Assembly: GCA_024220525.1 (NCBI GenBank)
Contig: JAMYWO010000389.1
Coordinates: 1-32,169, forward strand
Direction: 5' to 3'
Source: Cochliopodium minus
Taxonomy: Eukaryota; Discosea; Himatismenida; Cochliopodiidae
Length of the DNA: 32,169 nucleotides
Part shown: piece by piece, positions 1-11,419 of the stretch
Position numbering within the stretch: the first letter of the stretch is position 1
How the letters are laid out: each line of letters opens with the position of its first letter
Notes under the pieces: generated by a model
The model's database searches: none
What the model saw: only the letters and a program-made list of their open reading frames with translations
What the model was told of the DNA's origin: nothing
Translations under genes and position numbers: made by a program

Positions 1-77
1 ATGTCCAAATTTTACAACTTTGTTAGCGGATATAATATTTTTACTAACAAAATTTAAACTGTTGTAATATTTTTGGA
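1..77. mobile_element. MITE-like inverted-repeat element, copy 1 (left end at window edge)
   Basis: Positions 1-77 match 27949-28025 at 76 of 77 bases; the single difference is at base 11. The element is a near-palindrome: an outer arm TCCAAAT-TTTACAAC pairs with GTTGTAATATTTTTGGA, and an inner arm TTTGTTAG pairs with CTAACAAA. It lies in the intron before the exon at 111. Its left terminus and any target duplication fall outside the window. Past base 77 the similarity to the second copy stops at once, which fits an element end. No coding capacity is visible, so it would be a non-autonomous DNA element. Confidence 0.7.
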
Positions 78-110
78 ATTTTATTTGACAAATTTTCTTT
101 CAATTAAAAG

Positions 111-748
111 GAAAGGATATTGCAATTTCCTCGTTGCAACAAAAAATCAAGTTTCACAACATTGACACCAACAAAAGTCTTAAAAACGTAAATCAAGTCA
201 TAAACGAATACAAAAGAGAACTTGTTAATGTAAAACTTTAGATTCATATTTTATTTTTTAAATTTTTAATTTTTAATTATTATTTCAGTCCAAAGAAGCA
301 AACCTTGCCCAACAAACAGACATAAGAAACTACTCAGAGAGAATAAGACAACTAGAGGAAGAACAAATATTCCAAAAAAAGGCTTTCCTAGCACGAGAGA
401 AGTTCTTCAACATCACTATTAAAGAAAATGCTGAATACATTTCCAAAATAAGAAAGAATGTAAACATAATTATTTATTTTTTAATTTTCTTTTTTTAATT
501 TATAAAAAATGTAAAAGTATATTTCTGAATTAGAAGACCCTTTACAAGAAGAATACAATGACATCAAAGAAAGGTTTTTCTACTCTTTGACACTTGGCAT
601 AAAGTTGAACTATCCCACTGTAAATTTGAACATTGGTGATTTGTACGAGAAGGCAAAGGATATGCCTTATAAATCTTGGCAAACTTTCTTGATACAAAAA
701 TTTCGTTCAAAGTTTCTTTCGAAAAAAAAAAAAGATGAAAATAAATGA
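111..748 (+). CDS. Coiled-coil protein, C-terminal part (5' end outside window)
   Basis: Three exons are visible: 111-229, 289-459 and 518-748 (stop TGA 746-748). They are joined by introns 230-288 and 460-517 with GT-AG ends and consistent phase. The preceding intron, ending at 110, contains the MITE-like element. The visible part is about 173 residues. It is rich in Lys, Glu, Gln and Asn with heptad-like spacing (for example the stretch SERIRQLEEEQIFQKKAFLA), so a coiled coil is likely. The final exon is more globular (NYPTVNLNIGDLYEKAKDMP) and ends in a Lys-rich tail. I do not recognise the family. The gene converges on the gene ending at 850, with only 101 bp between stop codons. Confidence 0.7.
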
Positions 749-849
749 ACAACATTTTATTTCTTCGCATTTTTATTTTGAAAGAAATATTTTTTTTTTG
801 AAAGAAATTGCTGAAAATATTTTTAAAATAATTAATAAAATAATCCCTT

Positions 850-3800
850 TTAATTTTTTGGTTCAATGTTTTCATTTGCAAATTCGTTCAATACTTTGTT
901 ACGATCAGGATCAGTGCATTGTGGAGGATGATTCTAAAAATATGATGATTTAAATGTTAAAAAAATGAAGTAGAGAAATTAAAATGGAACCATTCCAGTT
1001 GTATGACACCAACCAACAGTGGGATTGCCTTTAATAAAAAATTATTAAAAAATAAAAATATAATTTAAAAAAATAAAATAATTTAAAAATAAAATTAAAA
1101 AATAATACTTGGCTGATTATTTCCTTTGACCAAAACAGCGTGCACAACTTCTGTTACACCGTCATTTGGCCACTTCAAGATTAAGTTGGCAGCAGTAGAG
1201 CAAGAGTGGATCAAACCACCAGTCCCATATTGAGTGAAGTAAAAGTAAACGATTTCTCTAGAGCTGTCCGCAATATCTTTTGTAAAAAATAAAAGGGTAA
1301 AAAATGTGATTAATTTTCTTAAGTATTAAATCAAATAAAAAATAAAAAATAATAAAATAAACTTAAAAAATAAAATATATAAAAAATAAAAAATAAAATA
1401 AAAAAAAATAAAAAATAAAAAAAAAAAATAAATAATTTGAAATAAAAATAAAACATAAAAAATATAATAATGCGATTAAACATTATTTTAAAAAAATACC
1501 AGAAAGCCAAGACTTTGCACCAGCAAGAGATAAGTCGTTGTTAGAACCACATCCAACACCAAAGATCTCTCCCATTCCTGCTACGGAACCAGCGAGACTG
1601 GAACCTTGATAAGGTGTTCCCACTGATTGGATTACTCTTTGTTTGGTCTTGAGTGCCTCATCTAATGGGGTCACGTAGTAATTGTATGTGTGAGTGCTCA
1701 CCATACTAATTAAAAAATAAAAAATAAAAAATAATGATAAAAATAAAAATAAATTAAATGAAAATAAATTAAATTTAATGAACAAATATTTAAAAAAATA
1801 AAAAAAAAAATAATTAAATATTAAAATTAAAAAATAAATAAAGAAATATTTAAAAAATAAAAAAAAAATAATTAAATATTAAAATTAAAAAATAAATAAA
1901 GAAATATTAAATAATTTAAACATTAAAATTTTAATGAACAAATATTTAATTAAAAATAAAAAAAATAAAACCAAAAAACTATTTAAATAAAATTAAAATT
2001 AAATAATGTTTTACCCTCCTTGTGAATGAGCAATAAGAGATGTGCTGAAGAAAAAATTGTTAAACAATAAAAAAAAAAAAAAGAAAGGAAAGATTATTAC
2101 GAGTTAATCTGTTGAGCAGACTATAATTTTTTATTAAAAAATTAATTATTAAAAAATATAAAAAATATAAAAAATAAATTAAAAAATATAAAAAAAAAAT
2201 TATTTTTTATTTTTCATTTTTCATTTTTCATTTTTCATTTTTCATTTTTCATTTTTTATTTTTTATTTTTTATTTTTTATTTTATTTTTTATTTTTTATT
2301 TACAAGGTAGGTGATGAGTTTTCTGGAAAATTCGTCATTGCTCAAAGAGTCATTCAAACCACCAACAAATTGGACTGCATTGTCAAAATCAGCGATTGGA
2401 AATGGGTTTGATTGAGCACAATATCTACAAAAATAGATCAAAAAAAATAAACAAAAAAAAAAAAAAATTTTACCCGTGAACTAATAAATGAAAAATTTTT
2501 AAAATATTTCAAGAAAAAATTTTGTTCTCAATTTTAATATTTTTATTTTATTATTTTTTATTTTTTACATTTATTATTTTTGTTTTTTATTTTTATTTTA
2601 AAAAATTATTATTTTTTTTGATTTTTTTATTTTTTACATTCATTATTTTTATCATTTATTTTTTATTTTATTATTTTTGTTTTTTATTTTTATTTTAAAA
2701 AATTTCCATTTTTTTTGATTTTTTTATTTTTATTTATTTTTCATTTTTTACATTTTTTATTTTTTATTTTTATTTTTTTATTTTTTATTTTTATTCATTT
2801 TTTTATTTTTTTTTTTGTACCTAAAGTAACTTTGAAGTTGAGGTCTTGGGTTCTTAGTTGTCTGTTGTGGTATTGCTCGGTTTGCCAACCGTATTTCATG
2901 GAGAGAGTGATGACATCCAAAGGTTGGTCTTTTTGAGAAAGCTTCAACTCTGGTATTTCTAATTTGTAAAGAAAAATAAGAAAAAATAAAATGAGAAATG
3001 TGAAATAAAAATAAAAATAAAAATAAAAATAAAAATAAAAATAAAAATAAAAATAAAAATAAAAAAAATGAATATAATTAAAAAAATGAATATAAATAAA
3101 AATATAAATAAAAATAAAAATAAAAATGAGAAATAAAAATAAAAATAAAAATAACAAAAAAATAAATTCAAAAATAAAAATTAAAAAAATGAATATAAAT
3201 AAAAATAAAAATAAAAATAAAAATAAAAATAAAAATAAAAATAAAAATAAAAATAAAAATAAAAAAATTAATGAAAAAAAAAAAAATAATGAAAGAAAAA
3301 AAAATAAATTAAAATAAAAAGAAAAAATTTTATATTTGCAAATACCAGCTTCAATGTTCAAAGAGGAGATACTCTCGACAATGACGGACCATTCAGGATC
3401 ACGAACTCTGAGATTTCTGAACTGCAAGTTCGAGAGTACTCCTGCGAGTGCGATCCATCTGTGGTTCAACTCTATATTTCCGAGGACAGTTGCTCCGTTG
3501 TAATCTTGTTGAACTTCAGCAAAGCCAGACACCCAACTGACTGGAACCTTCGAAAACAAAACAAAAACGGAATTAAAATTAAATTTTTTTGTTTAAAAAT
3601 TTGAATTTTTTAAATTTATTATTTTGTAATTACATTTATTTTTATAAGACAATTTTTATTTATGAATTTTTATTATTTTTTATTATTTGAATTTTATGAT
3701 TTATTCAATTTTCTTATTTTTACTTTTAATTTAATTATTTGTGATTTATTTTGTTTCAAATTTATTACTTCATTAATTGAATTATTTTTTGAAATTTCTT

Positions 3801-6193
3801 ATAAGACAATTTTAAATTAATTTTTTTAATTTATTATTTTATAATTATTTTATTTTTATTAGACAATTTTTACATATTTTATTTATGATTCTTTATTATT
3901 TGAATATTATGAATTATTTATATTTATTTTCAAATTAATTATTTGTGATTTTTTTTAATCATTATTATTTTGGTTTTAGGTTTATTTCTATCAATCAATT
4001 ATTTTACCATTTGCTTAGAAGCATTCTCTCCCCATACTTGTGACCAAATTTTGAACCTCTTGGTGGGGGAGTTCCTTTGGAAATATTTTGCATCCAAATT
4101 TAAAAAAATGTTGAAAACTTTGTAATTATCATCATAATTAGCATAAGCACCATTAACCTTGATACTGTCTGCAACAACATCAAATCTATTTTAAAAAATA
4201 ATTTTTAAAAATAATAAAAAAATAAAAAAATAAAAAAATTATTTAATTTAAAAATAAAAAAAAACAAAAATGAATAAAATAAAAATAATAAATAAAATAA
4301 CTCATAAACAATAAAAATATAAATTCAAATTGAAAAAATAAATCAAAAATGAAATAACAAAAATAAATCAAAATGGATCAGAAATATTATTTAAAAAATT
4401 TTTCAAATTAATTTTAAATTAAAAAATAATTATTAAAATATTATTTTTATGAAAAAAAATAATCAAAAATAAATAATTAATTTTACGAAATTTCAGTTGT
4501 TCTCAAAAGTGGGTTTCCTTTTGGATCATTTCCAGTGACAATGATTTGAGAAATGTACCTTCCACTTTGTTCTGCGTCAAATTGTCCGAAATAGATGCCA
4601 TCTTTAGCGATTCTATCTCCGTAAAGACCTTTGAAAGAAAAAAAAAAAAATTATTTAAAATAATCAATGAAAATATCAAGATAAATTATAAAATAAGAAA
4701 AAACAACAGTTAAGTTTAAAATAAATTAAAAAATAAATTAAAAAGAATACCATCATCGTTCATATTTACTATGATATTCTTTCCATTTGGTTCGGTGACG
4801 TCTAACTCCACATGAAGGGCTACTCCAACTATCGGATCGTGCAATACAGAGTTTTTGGGAGTCGAGTCATCGATGAGACGCATTTCAAATCCTACCTTAT
4901 CGTTTTGAATAGTCTCAAGAGAAGATAAATGGGCAGCACTAAAAAATTAAATATTGATTAAAAAGCATTCATGATTGAAAGATGGTGTTTTTTTTAAAAA
5001 AAAAATATTCCAAAATAAAAATTTAAACTTACATCTTGTATGGTGAGTAGTTTGATGCAATCACTTTTCCCTAATTTGATAAATGTTAATGATTAGTAAT
5101 TTTGCCAAGAAATAGACTTTGAATACTCAATATTCAATTATATTTGTATATTTTTTATATCGAATTAATGATGAGATTTGATCGAGATTTATGGATCAAC
5201 TCTTTTAAATTAAGCCAAATTTTCTCTTATAGATAATATTCGTTTATATAATTAGAATGAATGGATATATTTCTTACCTCAGGAATGTTTCTTGATTTTT
5301 GTTTGGATTTCAATGCGATGAATTCTCTTGCGTTGTTGCATGTCACCAAAATCTGCCAGATTCCCTTTGCAGGGTTTTGAAATTGAAAGGAATGTGCAGG
5401 GAATCTTGCTGTAAAGTTTAATAAATGGATAAGATCAGATATCTTGTTAAACATCAATTGAGCAATGTCATATATGGTGATAATAATATCATTAAAAATT
5501 AAATATGCATCATATAATTTTTATATCTCAATGATGATAGTGTATTATTGATTAATGAGATTCAATAATGATCAAATTTTCAAATAAATATTTTTTTATT
5601 TGATTGGATATTAGAATATGATGATATTTTATCTCATTTTGATTATATTGATTTCTCATTTCCAAAGAATTTTTTTACCTCCATCAATTCCAAAATCTTC
5701 TTCGATCACATTAGCAATGGAATGGATATCCATCAATTTGGAATGAGGTTGGACGATTTGGATGCTCAAATGCTTGTAGAGAGGAGAAATGATGGAGATA
5801 GTCAATAACTCATCTGCATCAACAGGTATCTCAGCTATATATGGTTTTAAAATGAAGGAATATTAGAAACTCTTTTTAAAATATAAATTGGGTTTAATCT
5901 TGCATTTCCACAATAATTTTCCATTAACTTGCTTCAAATCAATATCTAATATGGCAGCACCAGACTATATAATGGAATTTTCGTAAGAAAATTGAAAAAA
6001 TATATTATTATTCTTTTTCGTTGAATTATTCATTATATTTTGAATCTTTTTTTACATGTGTTGCAGTTTCTTCTGGTGTTGGTGGGATGTAAGATTTGAA
6101 TTCCGATGGAGAGCCTTGGGGATGTTTATACACAAAATTCTCGGCAAAAATACATGTAAAAATGAAAAGGAGGAAGACTAATTTGAATTTCAT
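850..6193 (-). CDS. Conditioned medium factor-like secreted alpha/beta-hydrolase, 18 exons
   Basis: Exons (sense order): 6193-6056, 5964-5904, 5834-5679, 5408-5278, 5070-5033, 4938-4751, 4628-4487, 4185-4008, 3547-3346, 2958-2821, 2480-2474, 2424-2304, 2120-2101, 2044-2015, 1705-1500, 1276-1109, 1028-991, 933-850. All phases agree and give 681 aa. Residues 1-17 (MKFKLVFLLFIFTCIFA) form a signal peptide. Residues of roughly 50-440 are beta-rich repeats. The C-terminal third is a hydrolase: VHGYCAQSNPF at 458, nucleophile elbow IAHSQGG (Ser514), QSVGTPYQGSSLAG, FGVGCG, candidate acid Asp624 in WPNDGV and candidate His650 in GWCHTTG. From memory this VHGYC/HSQGG/GWCHT pattern is that of Dictyostelium conditioned medium factor, a secreted density-sensing glycoprotein, and its relatives. 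The fold is clear; the signalling role is inferred. Oddities are a GC-AG intron (5903-5835), a 7-nt exon and a stopless 387-bp intron. Confidence 0.85.
2205..2300. repeat. TTTTTCAT / TTTTTAT tandem simple repeat in intron
   Basis: About 95 bp of repeated ATTTTTC units grade into ATTTTTT units, directly beside the acceptor-distal part of the intron between exons 2424-2304 and 2120-2101 of the hydrolase gene. It is low-complexity intronic sequence with no coding signal. Confidence 0.8.
2474..2480 (-). other. 7-nt microexon (TTCACGG) of the hydrolase gene
   Basis: The exon ending at 2821 is in phase 1 and the exon starting at 2424 needs phase 2, so they cannot join directly. On the minus strand, TTATTAG precedes and GTAAAATT follows the seven bases TTCACGG. 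Inserting them restores frame and completes the hydrolase motif V-H-G-Y-C. This is the only GC-containing island in about 400 bp of A/T-only sequence. The microexon encodes the start of the oxyanion-side VHGYC motif, so it is functionally required. Confidence 0.75.
2959..3345 (-). repeat. ATTTTT-repeat intron, stopless and divisible by three
   Basis: This intron lies between exons 3547-3346 and 2958-2821. It starts GTATTTGC, ends AAATTAG and is 387 bp. Most of it is tandem ATTTTT on the sense strand (AAAAAT on the plus strand, about 3000-3065 and 3195-3265). Because 387 is 129 codons and no stop occurs in the coding frame, a continuous reading frame runs through both exons and the intron. It would add about 129 residues of Phe/Leu/Ile/Tyr-rich sequence if retained. 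Confidence 0.75.
3600..3960. repeat. Degenerate direct repeat inside a hydrolase-gene intron
   Basis: The intron between exons 4185-4008 and 3547-3346 holds two related blocks of about 115 bp, near 3617-3740 and 3831-3950. Both share a TTTTTAT-A/T-AGACAATTTTTA box, a TTATTATTTGAAT box and AATTATTTGTGATTT in the same order. A third partial copy of ATAAGACAATTTT lies near 3800. This looks like an old tandem duplication within the intron. Confidence 0.5.
5835..5903 (-). other. GC-AG intron of the hydrolase gene
   Basis: On the sense strand the exon ends TTGTGGAAAT and the intron begins GCAAGATT, the classic GC-AG donor context, and ends ATATATAG. The join gives L-W-K-S-E-I-P-V in frame. No GT donor nearby keeps the frame. 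Confidence 0.7.
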
Positions 6194-6432
6194 ATTTTTG
6201 ATCTCCAATTTTTTTTTATTTTTTTTTATAATAATGTTTGATTATTAAACAATATAATTCAATTGATGAGATTAAAACAAAAAATTCTTAAATATTGGCC
6301 TGAAATATTCAACAATAATTCTTTTTTTGAAATCAAATATTTATAATTTTAACTGAAAAAAAAATTCTTTGAAAGAAAAAAATTTAATTATTTCTTCATA
6401 TATTTGAACACATATCTTTCTCCTTTGATTAA

Positions 6433-7810
6433 TCACTTTACCAATGAAAAATTCATGGAATTCAAAGATTGGAAGAGATTATTTGATTCATCAAGCATTT
6501 TCTTGGTAGATTCAATCTTGAGATCAAGACCCAATAAAGTCTTTTCAAGATATTCCTCGAACAATCTGTTCTCATTTGCTTGATTTTGCTTGAATTCCTC
6601 ATCCAATTCGAATTGATCCAAGGTGATGGTATCAATACCTATTTCTTCAAGCTTATGTTCTAATTGCAAGCATCTTCCAGTCTTCTCGCTGATGATCTCT
6701 TCCAAAGAATAGATCTTCTGGTTTATATTCTCTATTAGATTTTGCTCTTGTTCCTCTTTGTTTTCTATTTCCCTTTTCAATCTTTCAATTTCCTGATCCT
6801 TTTGATTTTTTGCTTCGATCATTTTCCTGTATTTCATTTGCATGTTGGAATTTTCTTGATGGATAGATTGATTTTCATTTTTAAGCTGTTATTTTGGAAG
6901 AAGAATATAATTTAGATGAATTATATTTGATATTATGAAGAATAATTTTGGATATCTTTGATATGAGATGTATATGATGTATTTTTTGTATTTATCATAA
7001 TATCATAATTGGTCGACAAAAGTTATATTGGCATGATAAGAGAATCAATTTTTATTATTATTTTACCTTTTCAATTTCTGAACACAATTGCTTTTCATTT
7101 TTCTTTAATTCAGTATAGCTCATTGTCTTTGATGAATGGGATGTGTTGCTCAAATTGGATTGAGATGATGTTTGTTGAGTGGATAAAGGCTGGGATATAG
7201 TCGTTTGATTGATCTGAGGTGCTTGAACATTTGTGGATGGAACAGAAGATGGTTTGACCAGATTCGAAGTTAATTTAGATTTTTGATTGTTATTTACTGT
7301 ATTTGGATTGATGCCGCCAAAATTATTATTATTGTTGTTATTTATGATTGTGTTAGTTGATAATACAGATGGAGTATTCAACATTGATTTTAAATTAGAT
7401 GTATTCAATGATGATGGGGTTTGTGAAGTTGTTCCGATGATGGATCTTGTATTATTGGACAAAGGGGTGGTAGTGGGATAAGATTTTAAAGTGGAAGATG
7501 ATGAAGATATTGATGAGATGGATTGTCTGTGGGAGGTATTAATGTGAGAGATATTGGGATTTTGATTGGTAACGATATTTTTATTATTGATGCTTGATGG
7601 GGTTGAATGGATAGATGAAGTATTTGTATTGATTCTTGATTGGGTGATTTTAGATGTATTGGGGGTGCTCAAAATAGAATTTCTTCTGTTAGGATCATTT
7701 ATAGTAGTATTGTTTGAATATTTCAAAGTTATTTCACTTAATTTGTTGTGGGTTGGAGAATTATTTTTATTCTTGTTGGATGAAGTGATTTTGTTGACAC
7801 CTGATTTCAT
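6433..7810 (-). CDS. Asn/Ser/Thr-rich coiled-coil protein
   Basis: Two exons, 7810-7067 and 6885-6433, are joined in phase 0 (donor GTAAAATA, acceptor TAACAG) and give 398 aa. The ATG at 7810 is the first in frame after A/T-only leader sequence. Residues 1-225 are low complexity: poly-Asn, Ser and Thr with many SxP/TP sites, which suggests a disordered and possibly phosphorylated region. Residues 226-370 form a long coiled coil (EIERLKREIENKEEQEQNLI). The last 40 residues are less regular. The layout recalls cytoskeletal or kinetochore linker proteins, but I see no family-specific motif. The gene lies 240 bp upstream of the hydrolase start and 150 bp downstream of the SHOCT/ankyrin gene, all on the same strand. 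Confidence 0.8.
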
Positions 7811-7960
7811 TTTTCAAATTTTTTTTTTATATAATTTTTTAAAATAACTGAAAAATATATTTTTTTAAATTTTTGGCGCAAAAAAAATAATTAAAATATT
7901 AAATTAAAAATTAAAAATTAAATTTTTTTAATTAAAATTCTATGTACTAAGATGTTTCTT

Positions 7961-10900
7961 TCATTTTTTGTTTTTCTTTTTAAAATCTTCAATTTCTTTT
8001 TCTTGCTTCTTCTTGTCATTTTTCTTTTTGCTCTTGTCATCTTTATTGTCTTTAGTGCCTTTCTTGGGGAAGAGAACCTTGTCCTGCTTCTTGGGAGGAG
8101 CCTTGATCTCGACAGAAGACCAATCTGTCTTTTTTTCGTTGTACATGAGTTCTCTGTATCTCATTGAAATGGAAGTAGAAGCACCTAGAAAAAATCAATT
8201 AATTTTAAAAAGTTTAAAATTAAAAAAATTGAATTTAAAATTAAAAAAATTGAAAAAAATTAAAATAAAAAAAAAATAAAAAAAAATAAAAAATAAAAAA
8301 TTCAAATTAAATAATTTAATTTACTAAATTTCTAGAAAAACTTTTACCTTGTAATGGTAACAACACGAGTTTGTAAGAAGTAGGTGTAGGCCAGTCATTA
8401 TAACGTATTCTATCGACAATATCGTTTGGGGCGATGTACTCGTCTGCTTTGATGATTCCCTTCTCGTCTTTTTCACCTTTACGCACCGCTAATCTCAAGT
8501 TTTGTTCAAGCTCTTCCTACAATCAAATTTTTATATTATTTTCTTTTTGATATTTTGATATTTTGATAATTTTATATTTTTATATTTTTTTATTTTTTTA
8601 TTTTTTTATTTTATTAATTTTTAATTTTTATTTTTTTATTTTTTTATTTTTTTTTTTTTTTATTTTTTTTTGATATTTTTATTTTTTATTTTTTTATTGT
8701 TTAATTTTTTATTATTTTTGATTTTTTGTGAATACCATTTGAAAAGCTCTGCAAGCAACAGAAGTGAGTTTTTGTGCAGTCCAGTTTGTATAAAGAGTGA
8801 CAACCTTGAAACTCCCTTAAAAATAAAAAATAAAAAAATAAAATAAATAATAAATAAAAAATAATAAAATAAACAATAAATATTAAATAAAAAATAATAA
8901 AAATTAAAAAATAATTCGTTTTTTTAACCATTAGTCAACTGTATGTTGAATTCTTCAGGTCTTTCGTCTCTGTCCTCTTTGTCTCTTTCTATGGTGCTTT
9001 GAGTGACGATGTCTACACCTGTACTTTCTGAACCTGCCTTGATGTTTAAAATGGAGGGTTGGTTTGCATAATCGTTTGTGGAAGTGATCACAACAGAAGC
9101 TGAACAAATTTACCCAAGAAAATTAAAAAATGAAAATTAAAAATTAAAAATTAAAAATAAAAAATAAAATTGAAAAGAAAAAATAAAACGAAAATTACAA
9201 ATTAAAAATAAAAATAATAAAAATCTTAAAAAATAAAAAAGAAAGAAAAATAAATGAAAAATAAAATTAAAGAATATTTATCATAAAAAAAAATAAAAAT
9301 AAAAAAAATAAAGTAAAAAAATAAAGTAAAAAATAAAATCTACAAAAATTTTACACTTGGTGACGGCTTTGTTTCTTTCTCTTTGAAGCAAAATCTCCTT
9401 CATTTCACCTGCAAGCCAAGGATTAGCATAATATACAGGGGTTTTGAGGTCTTTGTCTTTCAAATAAGGATCTGCACCTTGGAAGAGCAACCACTTTATA
9501 ATAATTTAAAAATGAAAAATAAAAAATAAAAAAAATATTAAAAATAAGAAAAATAAAAAAATAAAAAAAAATAAAAAAAAATAGAAAAATAATAATAATT
9601 TAAAAAATAAAAATAAAAATAAGAAAATATAAAAATAAAAATAAAAATAAAAATAAAAAATGAAAAATTAAAAAATAATAAAATATTAAAAAAAATTAAA
9701 AAATTAGAAGAATAAAAAATAAAAAAAATAAAAAAAAAAATTAAAAAAAAAATAAAAAAAAAATATTAAAAAAAATTTTACTTTTGCTAAGTCCGCCCAT
9801 TTTTTCTCAACGAGAATGTGTAAAGGAGTTTTTCTATCTTTGTTGGCGACATTGATTTTGGAGCCTCTTTCAACCAAAAACTGGACGACAGGTCTCATAC
9901 CTGAAAGAAAAGGAATAAAAATAGAAATAAAAAAATAAATAAATAAAAAAATGAAAATAAAAAATTAATTAAATAATAAATAATTAATTAAATAATATTA
10001 ATTAAAAATCATTATTATTTATTTTTTTTCTTTTTTTTCTTTTTGTTTCTTTTATTTACCTATTTCGCAAGCATAGTGCAACGGCGTGTTTCCGTGAATA
10101 TCTCTGATATTAAAGTTGGCACCTGACTCGTGGAGATTTTTCAACAAGTCAACACTTCTGCCAATGACAGCCTTTCAATAAAAAAAAATGAAATATTTGA
10201 AAAAAAAAATTAAGAAAAAATTTAAAAAAATAAAAAATAAAATATTAAATAGTAAAACAAAAAAAAATGAAAAAATAAAAAATATAAAAAAATTAATTCA
10301 GTTTATTTTTTTTACTTTAAAAATTTGCTTTTCGAGTTCTGGATCCATTTTTGGCTGTACCCACTTTCTTCCGTTCCATACTGTGATGTCCACGTTGGGG
10401 TTGTTCAACTCGTCAATTCCGTCGTCGTATTTTTCTTCTTCTAATCCTTCCAAGCTGATTTCATCTTTGATGAATTTAGGTTGTTCTTTTGGTTTCTTGG
10501 AAGAAATAAGTAAGAGATTGAGAAAGAAAATTAATTTGAAAGAAATTTTGTTAATCAAATTTATCATTTAGTAATATTATCTGGTAAGATGAAATTTTTT
10601 ATTATTAAATCTTCATCGAGCAAACAGTAAAAACCAAGAATCACATCCAAATTAAAATATTTTTCTTTCTAATTAAGATATGTTATTCTAGGGCATAATG
10701 AGCATCCCCAAATAATTTTTTTTTGTAAATCATTTGAATGAATTATAAAGATAAAGTGATTTCAATTATACAGTATTCATAATAATTTTAAGCATTATAC
10801 TTAAAATGATCTGATATAAACAGAACTCAAAATTTGATTCAAATAAATTTCGAATAATTTAGAAATTTTAAAATCCTGCAAATTTAAGATATAATTTGAT

Positions 10901-11178
10901 TATGCAAGATTATTTTTAATGTACTTTAAGAAATACGGTATAATTAATTATTTAAATTGTTTATATTCAGAATATTGTTGTCAAAGATTATGATTATGAT
11001 CAGGATTCTCGTATTTAAATATTTTTTAAATTCGAAATTTGGATATTACTTCATAGGTGGTTTGGGTCTTTTGATTGATGAATTCCAATCTCTTCTTCTC
11101 ATATTCCTCCTTGGATATATATCCTTTCTCCATCAACTGTTTCAATTTCCTCAATTCTTGCAACGTATTGGTATTCAT
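7961..11178 (-). CDS. SHOCT-like, ankyrin-repeat and RA-like domain protein
   Basis: Exons: 11178-11050, 10495-10316, 10171-10060, 9900-9782, 9493-9355, 9099-8929, 8815-8736, 8516-8348, 8184-7961, in phase throughout, about 440 aa. Residues 1-43 resemble a SHOCT helix pair (ELRKLKQLMEKGYISKEEYE). Ankyrin repeats follow at about 105-225 (ANFNIRDIHGNTPLHYACEI, INVANKDRKTPLHILVEKKW, ADPYLKDKDLKTPVYYANPW). Next is an RA/ubiquitin-like fold, about 275-375 (GSFKVVTLYTNWTAQKLTSV to PTPTSYKLVLLPLQG), of the kind that binds Ras-family GTPases. The tail is Lys-rich. The first splice (intron 11049-10496) is the least certain. If translation instead starts at the ATG at 10567, the product begins with a signal-peptide-like stretch (NKISFKLIFFLNLLLISS). 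That would be odd for ankyrin and RA domains, so I prefer the spliced model. Confidence 0.7.
8570..8700. repeat. T/A simple-sequence intron of the SHOCT/ankyrin gene
   Basis: Within the intron 8735-8517 this is a run of ATTTTT/ATTTTTTT units on the plus strand. It is the one intron of this gene with T-rich sequence on the plus strand, that is A-rich in the sense direction, the reverse of the usual bias in the window. Confidence 0.6.
10496..11049 (-). other. Long non-repetitive intron, or alternative promoter region, of the SHOCT/ankyrin gene
   Basis: This 554-bp stretch has no convincing exon. It is unlike the other introns: mixed A/T without ATTTTT arrays, and with a few GC-containing words (GGGCATAATGAGCATCCCC at 10691). 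Its 3' end is a good pyrimidine tract before AAG at 10496. The ATG at 10567 lies within it and could begin a shorter isoform. No tRNA or C/D-box snoRNA was found. Confidence 0.45.
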
Positions 11179-11419
11179 TTTTTATATTGATATGTATTTT
11201 GAAAAATCTAAGGATTTAAAGAATAAAGTACAATTGGATTGGGAAGAATGTTTGATTTATTATTTTATATACCTCTTATGAATTTTATTTTTATTATTTT
11301 GCACTTAGAAAAACAATTGGTGATGGAATTGAACCTTTTAATCTTTTGAAAAGGAAGAATGATTTTACATTTTCATATATTTTTTTTCCAAAAGAATATT
11401 TCTCAGTAAAAAATAAAAA

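Noticed and set aside
3001-3270. Regular short repeats resembling an array
   Set aside because: Six-base simple repeats without spacers; not a CRISPR array.
2795-3317. Long open frames of Phe/Leu/Ile and, on the other strand, Asn/Lys repeats
   Set aside because: They are translations of ATTTTT/AAAAAT intron repeats between two well-supported exons, with splice signals at both ends.
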